Assembly: GCA_003427395.1 (NCBI GenBank)
Contig: BFEA01000278.1
Location: 700,874 to 740,394, forward strand
Origin: Chara braunii
Taxonomy: Eukaryota > Streptophyta > Charophyceae > Charales > Characeae
Length of the DNA: 39,521 nt
Direction: 5' to 3'
The position numbers and the translations under genes are program-made. Of this stretch, positions 10,567 to 21,418 are shown in pieces (position 1 is the first letter of the stretch; every line of letters begins with the position of its first letter). A model generated the notes under the pieces. That model worked only from the letters and a program-made list of their open reading frames with translations, made no database searches and had not been told where the DNA came from.

Positions 10567-10712
10567 CTAAAAGTTGGTTGATATACTAGTTGGCAGCTCT
10601 TTAAATAAAAGAGGTGCTCCTATCATGTTGTGATAGGAGCTAGCCCAGTAGGTAAACCACCAACTTTACATCTCGCTGGTGTGGGGACCGAAACCAGTAG
10701 GCCTCACTGGGC
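10567..10712. other. Cluster of nested hairpins
   Basis: Three inverted repeats lie within 150 bp: AAGTTGGTTG (10571-10580) with its near-complement at 10657-10667; a perfect 10-bp stem GCTCCTATCA / TGATAGGAGC with a 5-base loop (10616-10640); and AGCCCAGT (10642-10649) with ACTGGGCT near 10703-10710. It could be a foldback element end or a structured RNA; no tRNA fold was made out. Confidence 0.4.
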
Positions 10713-10836
10713 TCGCTCCTCTTGGAGTGGCCGTGGGTGAAGTAATCCGGCGCGGCCGATTAGTTTAGGCGCTAGATGGCGTTGGCGCACTTAGTACCCA
10801 TCACAACTCTGTTGATACCCGTTTTAAATTGGCAAA

Positions 10837-10838
<2 letters not shown>

Positions 10839-10870
<32 letters not shown>

Positions 10871-11895
10871 ACTAAACCATCAATTCATCACTCATAAAAT
10901 TGAGGTCGGGGACCTCACAATTTAACCTAGGGTATTGATAGCATTAGCCAGCTTAGCTTACAGGCATGTGCCTGCAAAAATTCTTTCACTAAGAATTCCC
11001 AACCTATTTGAATGAGATATACCTGAATTTGGATCGTCTGCAATTCTTAGGAAATCTGCATTTGTGAAGCTATTCACCTTTAAACTTTTACTTCAGCCTA
11101 ACTTTCTATTTTAACATATGGGACTAACCCGGCCCAGAGGACGAAGTCCAAGTCCTACCGCGGGTACTCTCATAACAACCTAGTACCACCCTACTTCACA
11201 GAGCGCCCATGTTAGGTGAATCACGAGGCATCCGAGCTAAACTTTCACTGCCTGCCTGTAGCTAGTTTTGCGCCCCTCCTCTCGGGTCTCTACCTTACTG
11301 TGGTCAGCCCATCCAATACCCATTGCGCCAGGACTAGACCCTTTCTTGGGTGCACTGTTGCCAGTTGGTGACTCTTTGCCCACGTACGGATGAACCAGCA
11401 CATTTGGCTTCTGCTTCCCTTCCCGGACTTTGCCCGTCTTCTCCAATCAACCCAGATGACGTGTTTCAGTCCCTGTTCGATGTGTCGTTTTGTTTCGATG
11501 TTCGAGAAAGGGTGCCTCTGAAACCTGGATCTGTTTTTGTCCTTCCAAATCGTGTCACAGATTAGGCCGCGTACCACATGGGCGATGTAGCCCCATCCTC
11601 TATGGCCCTTGACATTGGGCTGCAAGAGTCCCAGGAGCACCCATTTCTCGTTCCATTTCACACCCTGTCCCCCCAGATCTCTCCAGTGGCGCACCCACCA
11701 GTTCCGCACTCTCTTGGAGGCGGGGCATTCCCTCCACAGATATCACGTGGACTCAAACGACCGCCTGCATCTAGTGCATGTCAAACTTACTTCCAAGTCT
11801 TTGCTAGTTAACCAGATCGCTGAGGGGGAGACCATCAGCGAGAGCATCCATAACATGATGATCTGCTTACAGTTTGGGAAGGTGACCAATACCTC
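10839..11895 (-). mobile_element. LINE copy 3, 5'-truncated, minus strand
   Basis: A T28 tract (10839-10866) is the poly(A) tail seen from the plus strand. The adjacent 10900-10965 segment is the same conserved 3' terminus as in copies 1 and 2 (GGTCGGGGACCTCACAATTT and on to CAGCTTAGCTTA). Upstream is the C-terminal coding part. The right end near 11895 is set by where protein similarity stops; no clear target duplication was found. Confidence 0.75.
11290..11895 (-). pseudogene. LINE copy 3: zf-RVT-like C-terminal remnant
   Basis: Frames on the minus strand read LTCTRCRR (end of the 11743-11943 frame) and, after a frame change, NWWVRHWRDLGGQG, GHRGWGYIAHVVR and FIRTWAKSHQLAT (11290-11709). 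The order matches copies 1 and 2. At least one frameshift separates the CxxC part from the rest, and the upstream RT is missing. Confidence 0.68.
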
Positions 11896-12676
11896 AAAAA
11901 AAAAAAAATGTGGTGTAATTGAAAGCGAGTTTATCACATACATTTACGTATAACAACAGATTGTAAACATTTTATAAATTGTTTGAGGGAGGGGTTCATG
12001 TATATATACAGGAAGCTAATCAGTCTTGTTTGGACAAACATTGATCATGTTTCTGTGTTGGTATTGTTGTTTTAAACTGTATACAAGCAGTTTAATAATA
12101 GTTGATTTTGTGTTAAAATTTTTATTCATGTGTTGAAAATTTATTGATAAACAATTTAATAATCTATTGAAATCGTGTTGGAATATGGTTGAGAATTCTG
12201 TTAGAAATTGAACATATTTAGGCTGAAAAACATTCAGAATCACATTACAACATTGTTTGCGTAGTATCCTTCCGTGTTTAGGATGTGTTGTTGATGTTGA
12301 CGTCATTGAAACCAACTTCCTTATATTTATGAATCTAATAGACTTACATTGGTCTTTCACTCTCGTCTTCCCCCCCCCCCACTTCATAACACAAAATCAC
12401 ACACATTTTCTATAATACCCACCATGGTCATTGCAAAACTTCTCATTTAAGGGTAGTTGAATAAGTGTAGCATCAAATCGATATGTGTTTGTCTCGCAAC
12501 ATAATTGTGCAACTACAGAGTTGATTAATGAACAAGTAAGGTAGATAATATTTTTTAAAGTAAGTAAGAACCCCATGTTTGTAATCAGATAAGTGAATTT
12601 TTATTTTTTTCTATATTTTTGTTTCTTAGAAACGTTGACGGACACTTTGTGAGTATATTATTTTTTTAATTACGAG

Positions 12677-13121
12677 GTGTGAATAACTTTGTTGTTTCAG
12701 GCGATACTTCTTATAGTCGGTTGGTGCCTATATTTATTTGTTGCAATGACTATGGTAAGTCATAAAATAGTATGTACCTACCGACCATATTCGCAAACAC
12801 TTGTAGATACGAGATAGTGTTAAATTGAGGATAATTACCTAATAAGAGCATAATATTCTTTATGAAAAATGTTTAATGTTGACGACGAAACATATTATTG
12901 TTCAAATTGTAAAGTGTGAATAACTTTTTTGTTTCAGACGACACTTCTTGTGGTCAGTTGGTGTCTACATTTACGTGTTGCAACATATATGCTAAGTCAT
13001 AAAATAGTATGTACCTACCGGCCTCATACATAAACATTGTTAGATATGTGATAGAAGACTAAGGATGATTATAAAATATGAGCGTAATATTATTTATAAT
13101 AAGTGCTTAATGCCAACGACG

Positions 13122-13170
<49 letters not shown>

Positions 13171-13440
13171 GTATACATTGTTAACGTTTTGTAAAAAAAT
13201 ATAATTTGAAACTGTGCATCTACGATTTTTGCAATAAAGTGATACCATGCGACACTTTTGTGGTCATTTGATGCTTACATTTCTGCACTACAATTACTAT
13301 ATTATGTAATAACAGAGTTTCCTCCTACCCAAATTATATGCAAACATTGTTGTATATGTAATATGACACAATGAAATATTATAAAATAAAAACGTGATAT
13401 TTTTTATGAAAAGTGTTTAACATTGGCGATGTCTATACAA
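12677..13440 (+). repeat. Three degenerate tandem copies of a ~240-bp unit
   Basis: Copies start near 12677, 12914 and 13205. Shared landmarks in order are GTGTGAATAACTTT, a GCGAYACTTCTTRTRGTC-like block (about 12701, 12938, 13249), AAGTCATAAAATAGTATGTA (copies 1 and 2; diverged in 3), CAAACATTGTTGTATATG-like, and AAAAATGTTTAATGTTGACG-like. The period is about 237 bp between copies 1 and 2 and about 311 bp to copy 3, the difference being mostly an inserted AT microsatellite. Copy 3 runs straight into the hammerhead-like motif. Confidence 0.72.
13125..13164. repeat. (AT)n microsatellite
   Basis: Twenty AT dinucleotides, with a second shorter run at 13563-13584 on the far side of the hammerhead-like motif. 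Confidence 0.95.
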
Positions 13441-13458
13441 CTATATATATACAGCCTC

Positions 13459-13495
13459 CTGATGAGTCGGTGAAACTCCGACGAAACAGTTTGTC
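13459..13495 (+). ncRNA. Hammerhead-ribozyme-like core
   Basis: The catalytic core is present in order: CTGATGA (13459-13465); stem II GTCGG / CCGAC with loop TGAAACT (13466-13482); GAAA (13483-13486); a minimal stem III, CA-GTT-TG (13487-13493); and a cleavage triplet GTC (13493-13495). This is the arrangement of type I hammerheads with very short stem III. Self-cleavage would fall after C13495. The weakness is stem I: the bases just before CTGATGA (GCCTC) do not pair with those after the cleavage site (ACAACCCC). Flanking AT repeats could only pair from a distance. It may be a decayed or incomplete copy. Confidence 0.55.
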
Positions 13496-13839
13496 ACAAC
13501 CCCTCGTTTGTTGTCCTCTTCTCCCTCTCTGCCTACGGTTTACCGGGCAGTTCTATTTGACGATATATATATATATATATATATGAACTAAACATAACTA
13601 ATAACAACAAGTTGTTCTCGATCATTACCACAATATTGTTGATAACAACAAAGTTTGAAGACGTTTCTTAACTCATCGATACATTCGTAGACATAAAAAA
13701 AACATCAGAATTTTTTTGGGCAGAAAACTTCAGTTAACAAAAAATCCAACTTATAAACTTTCTGTTTAAATCAATGCATTTCACTTTAAATATGAGTATT
13801 TCTATCCTATTATCATCGTTTTTTATGAATTATATTGAA

Positions 13840-14230
13840 ATTACTAGTTAAAGTCAAAGTCTGCAATAAATTTAAAAACATTTCAAATGAATATAAATTG
13901 TAATTAGACAGAAATTTTAAATTTGGACAAAAACATGAACTGATTATGGACTGAAATTCCACCAAAATTATTAATTTTGAAATAAAGTTGCACGAAAACA
14001 ATTGAATTTGAACTGAAATTTCATCGAAAATACCCGATTAAAAAAAAAAATTTAAATGAAAGTTTTAGATGTAGGCGAAAAGTTTGATAAAAAATTACAA
14101 ATATGGACGGAATGTAAAACAAAATCATAAATGAAATTTCACCAAATTTACTTGAATTGAACTAAAATTACATTGAAATTTTCAGATGCGGATGAAAATT
14201 TGATTGAAATTTCACTAAAATTTTCAGAGA
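13840..14230. repeat. Degenerate short-period AT-rich repeat
   Basis: The phrase AACTGAAATTTCACCGAAAAT and variants recur roughly every 40-60 bp (for example near 13950, 14012, 14127, 14205), mixed with ATGGACGAAAA-like words. The copies are too diverged to set an exact period. Confidence 0.5.
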
Positions 14231-14627
14231 GTCGTGGACCATATACACAACCATAACTTCACATATGATGATCGATGATCAACATTTTGCGTATTTACTA
14301 ATCGCAAAGTCGAAAAATTGTTTAATAAAAAGAATAATTAATAAACAAAATAACATATATATACCCCGATAACTTGACGAAAACAAACTAAAGGAAATCC
14401 AAAATTTTACAACATTATATAATCATTCAACTTGCAAAATGCACCTCACGACAACACTCGTGAACTTGTGTATATATTTGTGTTTGTACATGTGTGCATA
14501 TATGTGTATGTGTGTGTGTGAGAGAGAGATAGATATAGAAAGAGAGGGGATAGGGAGACCAAGAGGAAGAAAAAAAAATGAGAGATGGTGAGGAGAAAAA
14601 CAGAGAGAGGGGGAGAGAGAGAGAGAG

Positions 14628-14632
14628 AAAAA

Positions 14633-14675
<43 letters not shown>

Positions 14676-14677
14676 AT
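14628..14677. repeat. (AAAT)n microsatellite
   Basis: About twelve AAAT units, preceded by AG-rich simple sequence from 14519. Confidence 0.95.
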
Positions 14678-15954
14678 TTAAGTTTATATTTGCAACCAGT
14701 AAGTTATAATTTCAATAAGTTTCTTAGCCATAGTAACAAAACTTTATGATACCTACAACATTCACCAATTTAACTACACTAAAGTTTGGTGAATTAATTT
14801 TACAAAAACGCATCCATCTTGCGAAAGGTGGGCACGTACACTCAATACGTCTATGAAGAAAATTTGTTTTTGTTGCTCCACAACTACAGTAACTAAAATT
14901 ATAACTCAAGTACTTGAATGTGTGGAGAAAAAGTGCACGTATAAGTCAGAGATCCTGAGAAAGCGCAAACAAAGACAAAGAGGAAGATAAAAATACTAGG
15001 AAGAAATTGAAAAAACAGACAAAAAAATTATTCTCTCATGCTTCTGCCTTAAATCTAATAATCTTTGCAACCTCCTTCTACTACTATCTATGGCGAGGGA
15101 ACATTCTGCCATCAACTGTGCTGAGGGATCTTTCCCATACATTTGTCATTCACAATTTTTGCCCACCAGATGTCGGTTGCCTTAGGGATTGGACTTGCAT
15201 AACTGCAACCACAAAACAAAACAACAAAATGAAACTGCATTATCAACATCACTTTGAAAAACAATGAAGTCTTGAATGACATAATTATCAAGGTCGTGTA
15301 CGTGTGAAGAAGACCGGATGTGTCATTCACCGCCTTGCCTATGTAAAAATAGAGGTCTCTAGATAGTGTGATGATAATGATAGAATGAATGACCATACGC
15401 AAGGAAGCAAAGAGCAGTATGAGGTGTGGAGTTCTTGTTTTTGCATGAATGTCACAAATAGGGGCTCCTGCAACCGCTCACAGTAGAGAGAGGAATTGCC
15501 AAACCTCAATATTATCCATTTGTGTTCACGTGTACGCCAAGATACCTTTTTACGACCAAAACAAAAATTTCAATCTCATGATTTCTTCCTCCTAAATAGA
15601 TCAAAGGTTGATACCATTTGAAAAACCTTTATTGTGGAATGTATATGACAACAAGTTGGTATGCAGTGCTTATAGCAGCAAGCAGGTGTCCACCGCGACT
15701 ATGCCTCCAACACAAACATGTTCCTCTTCCCTATCTTCCTCTGCTCCTTCCTCCTCCCTCTCGACTACCTTCTCCTACCCCCCTTTCTCCTTTGACATCT
15801 ATGCAACTCAACAGTAAAAAAAAGAAACACGCCTTGCACATAAAAAAACATAAGTCCACCTTCCGATTTTAAAGTACGACATTCTTCCTAGTAAAAAGAC
15901 AACATGTATATGGAGTGACCGTGCGACCAAGTAAAAAAAAAAAAAAAAAGGGCC

Positions 15955-16290
15955 AAATTTGCCACAACTCAGTCATTGGTTTATGCAAGCCGTACTATGT
16001 GGGTTGGACGCTATCATTTCACGTGGGTGATAGTATGTGGGCTAGGCAGTATCATGTGTAATGGAAAGCATCATGTGGAGCAAGTATTACAGGGACCAGA
16101 TAGTAGTGACACACACATAGTATCCTAAAAGAAGAAATGCTCAATTTGGCACAACATAACAACCCTTAGCCTTATGGACTGGTCGATTACATAGCCTGCA
16201 TGGTACTGTGGGTTGGATAGTAGTATGTGGACCAGATGACCAATGTGGGGTGTGTCATACTATGTGGACTGAAAGGTACCAACACACACT
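15955..16290. repeat. Duplicated ~190-bp block rich in TAGTATGTGG-like words
   Basis: Two related blocks begin with a GCCACAACTCAG / GGCACAACATAA-type segment (about 15958 and 16147), and each contains several variants of GTACTATGTGGGTTGGA. It looks like a decayed minisatellite. Confidence 0.45.
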
Positions 16291-17742
16291 TACTTAGGAG
16301 TAGTGGTAGGTAGGTAGTGAAGGTGAATTGAAATAATTTAAAAGGTGATGAAAGATTTGAGGGAAAAAATAAAGAACAACCATTTGTTCTCATTTTTTCT
16401 AAGCTCAAGGTAACTTGGACGAAAAAAGTCAGAAGAGGTAGTGAAGAAAAATCATTTGGACGGGTATAGAGAGATAAGGTAATTCGGGATAGAAAGGGTA
16501 AACCTCAGGGAATGCTAAATTAGATTAATTTTGTCTTCATTATATCTACGAGTTTCGTTTCCTGTACTCGTTAAATTTCTTCATTTCAAAATATAATTGT
16601 TTTTGACATGTAGGCAGATGAGAGGTAGAAAGAGGACAATAATTTTTTTCATCTCAAATAGGCAAAATCAATCTTATTTTGAAACATCTCTCTACCTACC
16701 TGCACATCACACAATACAAACAAATTCAAAGAGATCCAATGCAACCCCATACCCAAGTCCGACCTTTGAATTCACAATGTCATGGAAACACACATTTCCT
16801 TTGTCTTTTCAACAAACATTCAATAAACATGGTAAAAGAAGTGTGGGTCTAGACAGAGGTAAAAAGAAGTTTGAGTCATTCAACTGACATTGAGTGAAGT
16901 TTGAATTGGCTTACTCAAGAAGCCGAGATAATGTCTCAATCAATCAGAAGATTAACCATCGTTAAAAGCAAAAATGTGTGGGGAACAATCACACAAGTTG
17001 TGGTTCTTCCGACCGATTCATGACTCACGTCCTTCTCCTTTGACCTGAACAGACCAAGATTGAGTCCACAAAAAGGACTCAATGAGATAACCCTCGAAGA
17101 GGGTGTTCCAAAAAATTAGTCTCACGTGGTTCAAACATCATCCCCGATGACCCCAATGCAGTCTCAACTGGACTACATCCCCAAAGGATTGTCCCAAATC
17201 AAACCGCAGTCCAAACCCACCTTCCATCACTCCACTCAGAGTAGTTTGAAATGTGGGAACGCAAACCGCACACAACCCAAAATCACGAGCCTCAAATCGG
17301 TTCCAACTGGTCCCAAATGGTCCCAGATAATCCCACACTCCCACCAGCAACACCAGATGACTCCAACACCGAAACTATTCGCACTGCGTGTTCAAAAAAA
17401 AATAAAGACGGCCCCGGGTGAAAACCACATGTACTGCGAGCCCCAATGACAACTCCGCATCACAGGCACACTCCAAGTACTCTCGTGGATTACAATTCAC
17501 TGAAGAGATTGAACTATACACTTGTTGCATACACCACTGCAACCAGTCTTCCATGCAAATCAAGTATGCAAAAAAACGAAGTCATCACCTTCATGTACAC
17601 CTCATCTTATTTCTAGCCAAATTGTGAATTTGCCGGCTTTGTAGATTTCATGCATGTGTTATTCCCAATCAAATGTCTGCATGATCTGCTATGAAGCAGA
17701 TTAAGCCTACTCTGTAGAGAGGCGCAAGAGAGAAAATGGAAT

Positions 17743-17817
17743 GTGGTCGGTAGGTGCATACTAATATAAAGACAATAAGTGTCCACAACGACAAATTTGT
17801 ATGCACCTACCAACCAC
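17743..17817. repeat. 75-bp inverted-repeat element with a partial second copy at 18046-18100
   Basis: The left arm GTGGTCGGTAGGTGCATA (17743-17760) and the right arm TATGCACCTACCAACCAC (17800-17817) are complementary apart from one mismatch. The left arm and most of the interior (GGTGCATACTAATATAAA) recur at 18046-18100 without the right arm, including about ten flanking bases, so the duplication unit is larger than the hairpin. Confidence 0.6.
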
Positions 17818-18251
17818 GACTTTGGTTGTTGTGCGATGTGTTCCAAGCCTGAAGAGAGACGAAACGAGAATCGTCATGACATTGGAAAAACGACATCCCA
17901 TTTATCTATGACCTACTTGTTTTCTTTCTCTCTCTCTNTTTNTCTTTATCTCATTCTCTCTCTGTTTTTTTTTTTTTTTTTTTTTTNTCTTCTCTTTCTA
18001 TGTGTGTGTAACGAAAATAGAATGAGTTATCAATTTTCAAATAAAATGGAACGTGATTGAAGGTGCATACTAATATAAAAACAATTAGTATCCACAACGG
18101 AGAAACAGAGTTTTAAAATATGGTGGTGTATCTTTTTATTTTGTAGTGAAAATTTCATTTTTTATTTTGTACATTTGATAAATAGTTGTTTCTTCTTAGT
18201 TTTCACACGGAGGATTAGAGGTTCAGTCTGTATATATCAATAGTTAGAGTT

Positions 18252-18350
18252 TTGGGGGAGGAGGAGAGGGGGGGGGGAAATAAAGAGGAGAAGCAGGAGG
18301 AGGAGGAGGAGGAAGAGAAGGAGGGGCGAAAGGAGGAGGAGAGGAAGGAC
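18252..18350. repeat. GGA/AGG-rich low-complexity tract
   Basis: Purine-only repeats on the plus strand. The long hydrophobic Ser/Pro/Leu-rich minus-strand frames here are translation artefacts. Confidence 0.9.
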
Positions 18351-19192
18351 AACGAACAAAAGTAAAGAGGATCGAGCAGGAGAAATGGCAGGAAATGTGC
18401 GGAAAAATATAAATATGTGATCTTTGGAGTGAAACGACAAGATGGAAGGGGAGGGTTAGTATTAGAGAGTATAGAGGACAATATTGCGCTAACGGTCGCC
18501 AGATAGCAATAAATGTCATTCCTCCTGTCAAGGAAGGTCTTGAATGATACCACTAAAACTCTTCTTGATTGTTCCCACGGTGAAACGACGAAGTCATGGA
18601 AAAAAACACGACGATGATGTCGTGAACGATGATAATGATGCTGGTGATGAAGATGATGATCTGCGGATTTTGCGCCGATGATGATTTTGAGCATTGGTAG
18701 GACGCATGAGGATGATTATGAGACACTCGTCAACCATCTTGGTGCCAACACTTGACAAATCCGGCGTTGCAATTATACGAAGAGCCAACATCAAAGGATC
18801 AAATAAGCGACGTCGATATGAAATTTGGCTGGCATCAACAGATTGGCTCGATCCAGCAGGCGGGGAAGAAAGGGAATCGGGATCTTGATCGGAAGGCGAT
18901 CGAGAGAAGCAAAAATGAGATTGGAGATGAGGTTGTCAATACATCACACATACTTGCTGATTCTCTTTAAAACACTGCACATAGTTCTTGAGGAGAGAAA
19001 AAAAAAAATAATGTTTTTCAGCCCAGAAAAAAAAGTAAACGTTCCATGTGGAGGGTAGTGGGTGTGGGGAGGGGGTGAGGGGGGCAGAGACGGGAGAACA
19101 TATCCAAATTAGTACAACAGGTTAATCAATCAACGAAGAAATCAGTTAACAAATTCATACAATGGATTGACAAGAATGTCAATCAAGTCCAA

Positions 19193-19508
19193 TCAATCAC
19201 TCCCAGGTGCATTTGACTTGCGAGGTGGTGGTTTTGACAATGACCTCGACCACTTCGGAGTCTGTCTTTCAACTATGTAAGCACAATCTGTGTAGGCTGA
19301 ACATAATCCCAAACTTGGCCCAAGGGCAATAGACACTAGCCTTGTGAATGGAATGCGGAACAAAAGTAGGGCGCTCGTAATTCCTGCAAGGCTTCCGTAG
19401 ACTATTATGTGCAGTAGACTGTTTTGTTCTATGCAGAGCCAGATCCAAGCAATGGTCCCATTTTTCATCCAGGAACAACTCCCTGGGTCTTACATTAGAC
19501 CCTGCCAT
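19193..19508 (-). pseudogene. MIC10: MIC10-like inner-membrane protein (MICOS subunit), frame broken
   Basis: MIC10 proteins are small two-helix mitochondrial inner-membrane proteins that bend cristae junctions. From the ATG at 19506-19508 the protein opens with LFLDEKWDHCLDLALHRT, matching the conserved EKWD...L..T start of the family. In a second frame from 19402 it continues VYGSLAGITSALLLFR and ALGPSLGLCSAYTDC, matching helix 1, the basic turn and the glycine-patterned helix 2 ending in (A)YxxC. A stop at 19193 gives about 98 residues in total, the usual size. The two parts are offset by one base within a 22-bp stretch (19403-19424) that contains a short direct repeat AGTCTAC; no plausible intron fits. 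It could be a pseudogene or a sequencing indel. An alternative upstream ATG lies at 19550. The LTR retrotransposon lies about 300 bp upstream of the start codon. Confidence 0.58.
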
Positions 19509-20030
19509 GTCAGCTGATTCTCTGATGGGATGGATAGCCACTTTGCCCAAGGAGTGAAAGATGACAACGAAAAAGTCGAAGAGATAACAAGCCGCTGATG
19601 AAACTGAATGTGAAGACGATCCGCGTAAGCAGTGTCAATTAGGACCACGCAATACAACTGCTGGAGCAACGCCGATTCTGGGTGTCATGCTGCAGGAGCA
19701 ACGCCATACAGTACAGTGTTGCGCTGGAGTAGACGCAAAGAAGTAGGAGGAGATAGGACGAGCGTAAAGGGTGGTGAGTCATAGCCACGGGTGTGAGTGG
19801 AGAGGTTGTGGGGAAAACCCAAGGGAGGGGCACTTGCAGTTTGCTGAAGCCAAGGGCTACGGCGCCTGTCACTCGCCGCGCCCGCTTCCAAGGTCCTCAG
19901 CGACCTGCAGGGAGCCTAGGTTCGGTTAGCTTGTCACACGCTGCTTAACAGTCACCCCGGACGTCAGTCCCCGCAGACCATAACAAGGCTTGGACCGCAG
20001 GGGCCAAGAAGTGTCATTAACATGACTCTT

Positions 20031-20290
20031 TTCACCACATTCTCAATAGTCAACGAGGTTAACAACGTGACACACTAAGCTTATTTTATGACATTCAGCC
20101 AAAATGATCTTATAAGAGTTCTATTCTCAGTTCACAATCGTCAACAGAGTTGACACCGTGACACTTAATGCTAGTTTTAGGAAGATCAGTCAGCGTGAGC
20201 ATACAAGAGATCTCACCCCATTTCGCAATATTCGACAGAATTGTCAGCGCGAGACACAATGCTCGTTTTAAGATAATTAACCTGGGCAAT
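20031..20290. repeat. Three diverged ~90-bp repeats inside the LTR
   Basis: Units near 20031, 20131 and 20220 share the order TTC-CAAT, a GTCAAC...GTTGAC dyad, CGTGACAC, a GCTAGTTTTA-like word and ATACAAGAG or similar. The middle unit holds a clean dyad, GTCAACAGAGTTGAC (20140-20154). Matching units occur in the right LTR at about 38142-38400. TTGAC is the core of plant W-boxes, but that role is only a suggestion. Confidence 0.6.
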
Positions 20291-20969
20291 CATGGGACCG
20301 AGTAGGGACGAGATCTCGTCAATCAGCAAGATGAACAGCAAGCCCCATTCAACATTAGCAACAGTGTTTCAGCTTCATCCCCTCCCTTGGCCCTTTTCTC
20401 TCTCTCTCTCTGATTTTCTCTTTCCCCACACCTGAAAAAGGGGTCAGCAAAGTCCTCTTTTTTTTTTTTTCTGCCCGCTGGGGGAAGTCTGAAAATGCTT
20501 GACTTTAATTGATGTCTGTCCTGTGTCGTAGCAAGCCGAGATTGCTAATAAGTTACTCGCCTAATTAATAAAAAAAAAGGGGTAAAGGAATAAAATAAAA
20601 TGGAAAACGAGAAACATGAACCCAAGAAAGAGGAAATTAGTAACAGTGGTTTGCAGTCTCGCCGACGATGATATACCTTCTGCGAAAATGGCTGGTTGAC
20701 TCATCAGCAAAAGATGGACAATTGCCTCTTCTGCGAGGGAAGCTGGCTGTCTCACCAGCGCACGCATATGATTGCACCGATAGTAGCAGGCCCTATCATC
20801 TCATCCACGAGAGCAACCTATCCCGTAACCAGTGGCATATTCCCATTGGATGATTACACCTTCAGTGGGAAAACGACAGGGTTTCTCCCCCGCACGATCG
20901 GTTGATCCTTCCAACAGTGAGTCCAAATAGCATTCACGACAGCAAAGGCGGGTGTTCGCTCCAACCACT

Positions 20970-20992
20970 ATTTAAAATAATATATATAAAAA
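20970..20992 (-). promoter_or_regulatory. Possible LTR TATA region
   Basis: An A/T-only stretch with TATATATA occurs here and in the right LTR near 39090-39112, the latter with an expanded TA run. Read on the minus strand it could serve as the TATA box of the LTR promoter. There is no independent support for a start site. Confidence 0.22.
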
Positions 20993-21418
20993 AAAAGAGA
21001 AGTAATGAAAAGAAAAACAGCGGCCTCCCTCTTGCTCTTGCGCCCCTCGCCCGCTTGGCATTGCTCAGTCCTTTTCTCGCTTGTTCCCACATTCGAACCC
21101 CCGTGCTCAACTTGCTCACTATGCGAGTCAGTCTCCCCCTTCCCTCGGTTGAACTCCTCTCGTCTGACTGATGGCCGTGTTAGTGCTCTCTGCCCAATCG
21201 ACGGTCCCACAACCCGCTGCGCGTTCGCTGTCTCATTCTTCATGGATACCACCCGCGATTATAGGTAGATACAGTCTTGCCTTGAAAGTACTAAAGCCCA
21301 ACTGCACACACACACTGTTTCGCGCTTCATGATTAGCGCATGTATTACTTGCAGACACAATCCCGTTATAAGAGTGTCCGTCAGCAAACAACCCTCTTAC
21401 CGTTTCACCCTTCGCGAA

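Larger units (their letters stand above)
11896..19192. other. AT-rich gene-free region
   Basis: Over 7 kb with much lower GC than the retrotransposon to the right. Frames are short and none shows a domain. It holds the repeats and hammerhead-like motif listed separately, plus AT, AAAT, AG and GGA microsatellites. Single undetermined bases lie at 17938, 17942 and 17987. I see no convincing host exon. Confidence 0.55.
19807..21418 (-). repeat. Left (3') LTR, interrupted by assembly gap
   Basis: On the plus strand it begins TGTGGGGAAAACCC and aligns with 37918-39521 almost throughout (1605 versus 1603 bp up to the window end). Its far end lies in or beyond the N gap, so its full length is unknown but exceeds 1.6 kb. 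The interior has three ~90-bp repeats (20031-20290) and a 41-bp imperfect duplication of CTTCTGCGA-containing sequence (20687 and 20728). No protein is encoded. Confidence 0.9.

Noticed and set aside
10614-10740. Possible tRNA gene
   Set aside because: Stems are present but no cloverleaf with T-loop and D-loop consensus could be placed.
14724-14909. 61-codon minus-strand frame with CSCG and CTCP
   Set aside because: Looked briefly like a zinc-binding transposase piece, but it is too short and lacks flanking support.
17126-17449. 107-codon plus-strand frame rich in Pro, Gln and Ser
   Set aside because: No homology pattern recognised, compositionally biased, surrounded by non-coding AT-rich DNA; most likely chance.
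18237-18694. Hydrophobic Ser/Leu/Pro-rich minus-strand frames
   Set aside because: Products of the purine-rich GGA microsatellite.
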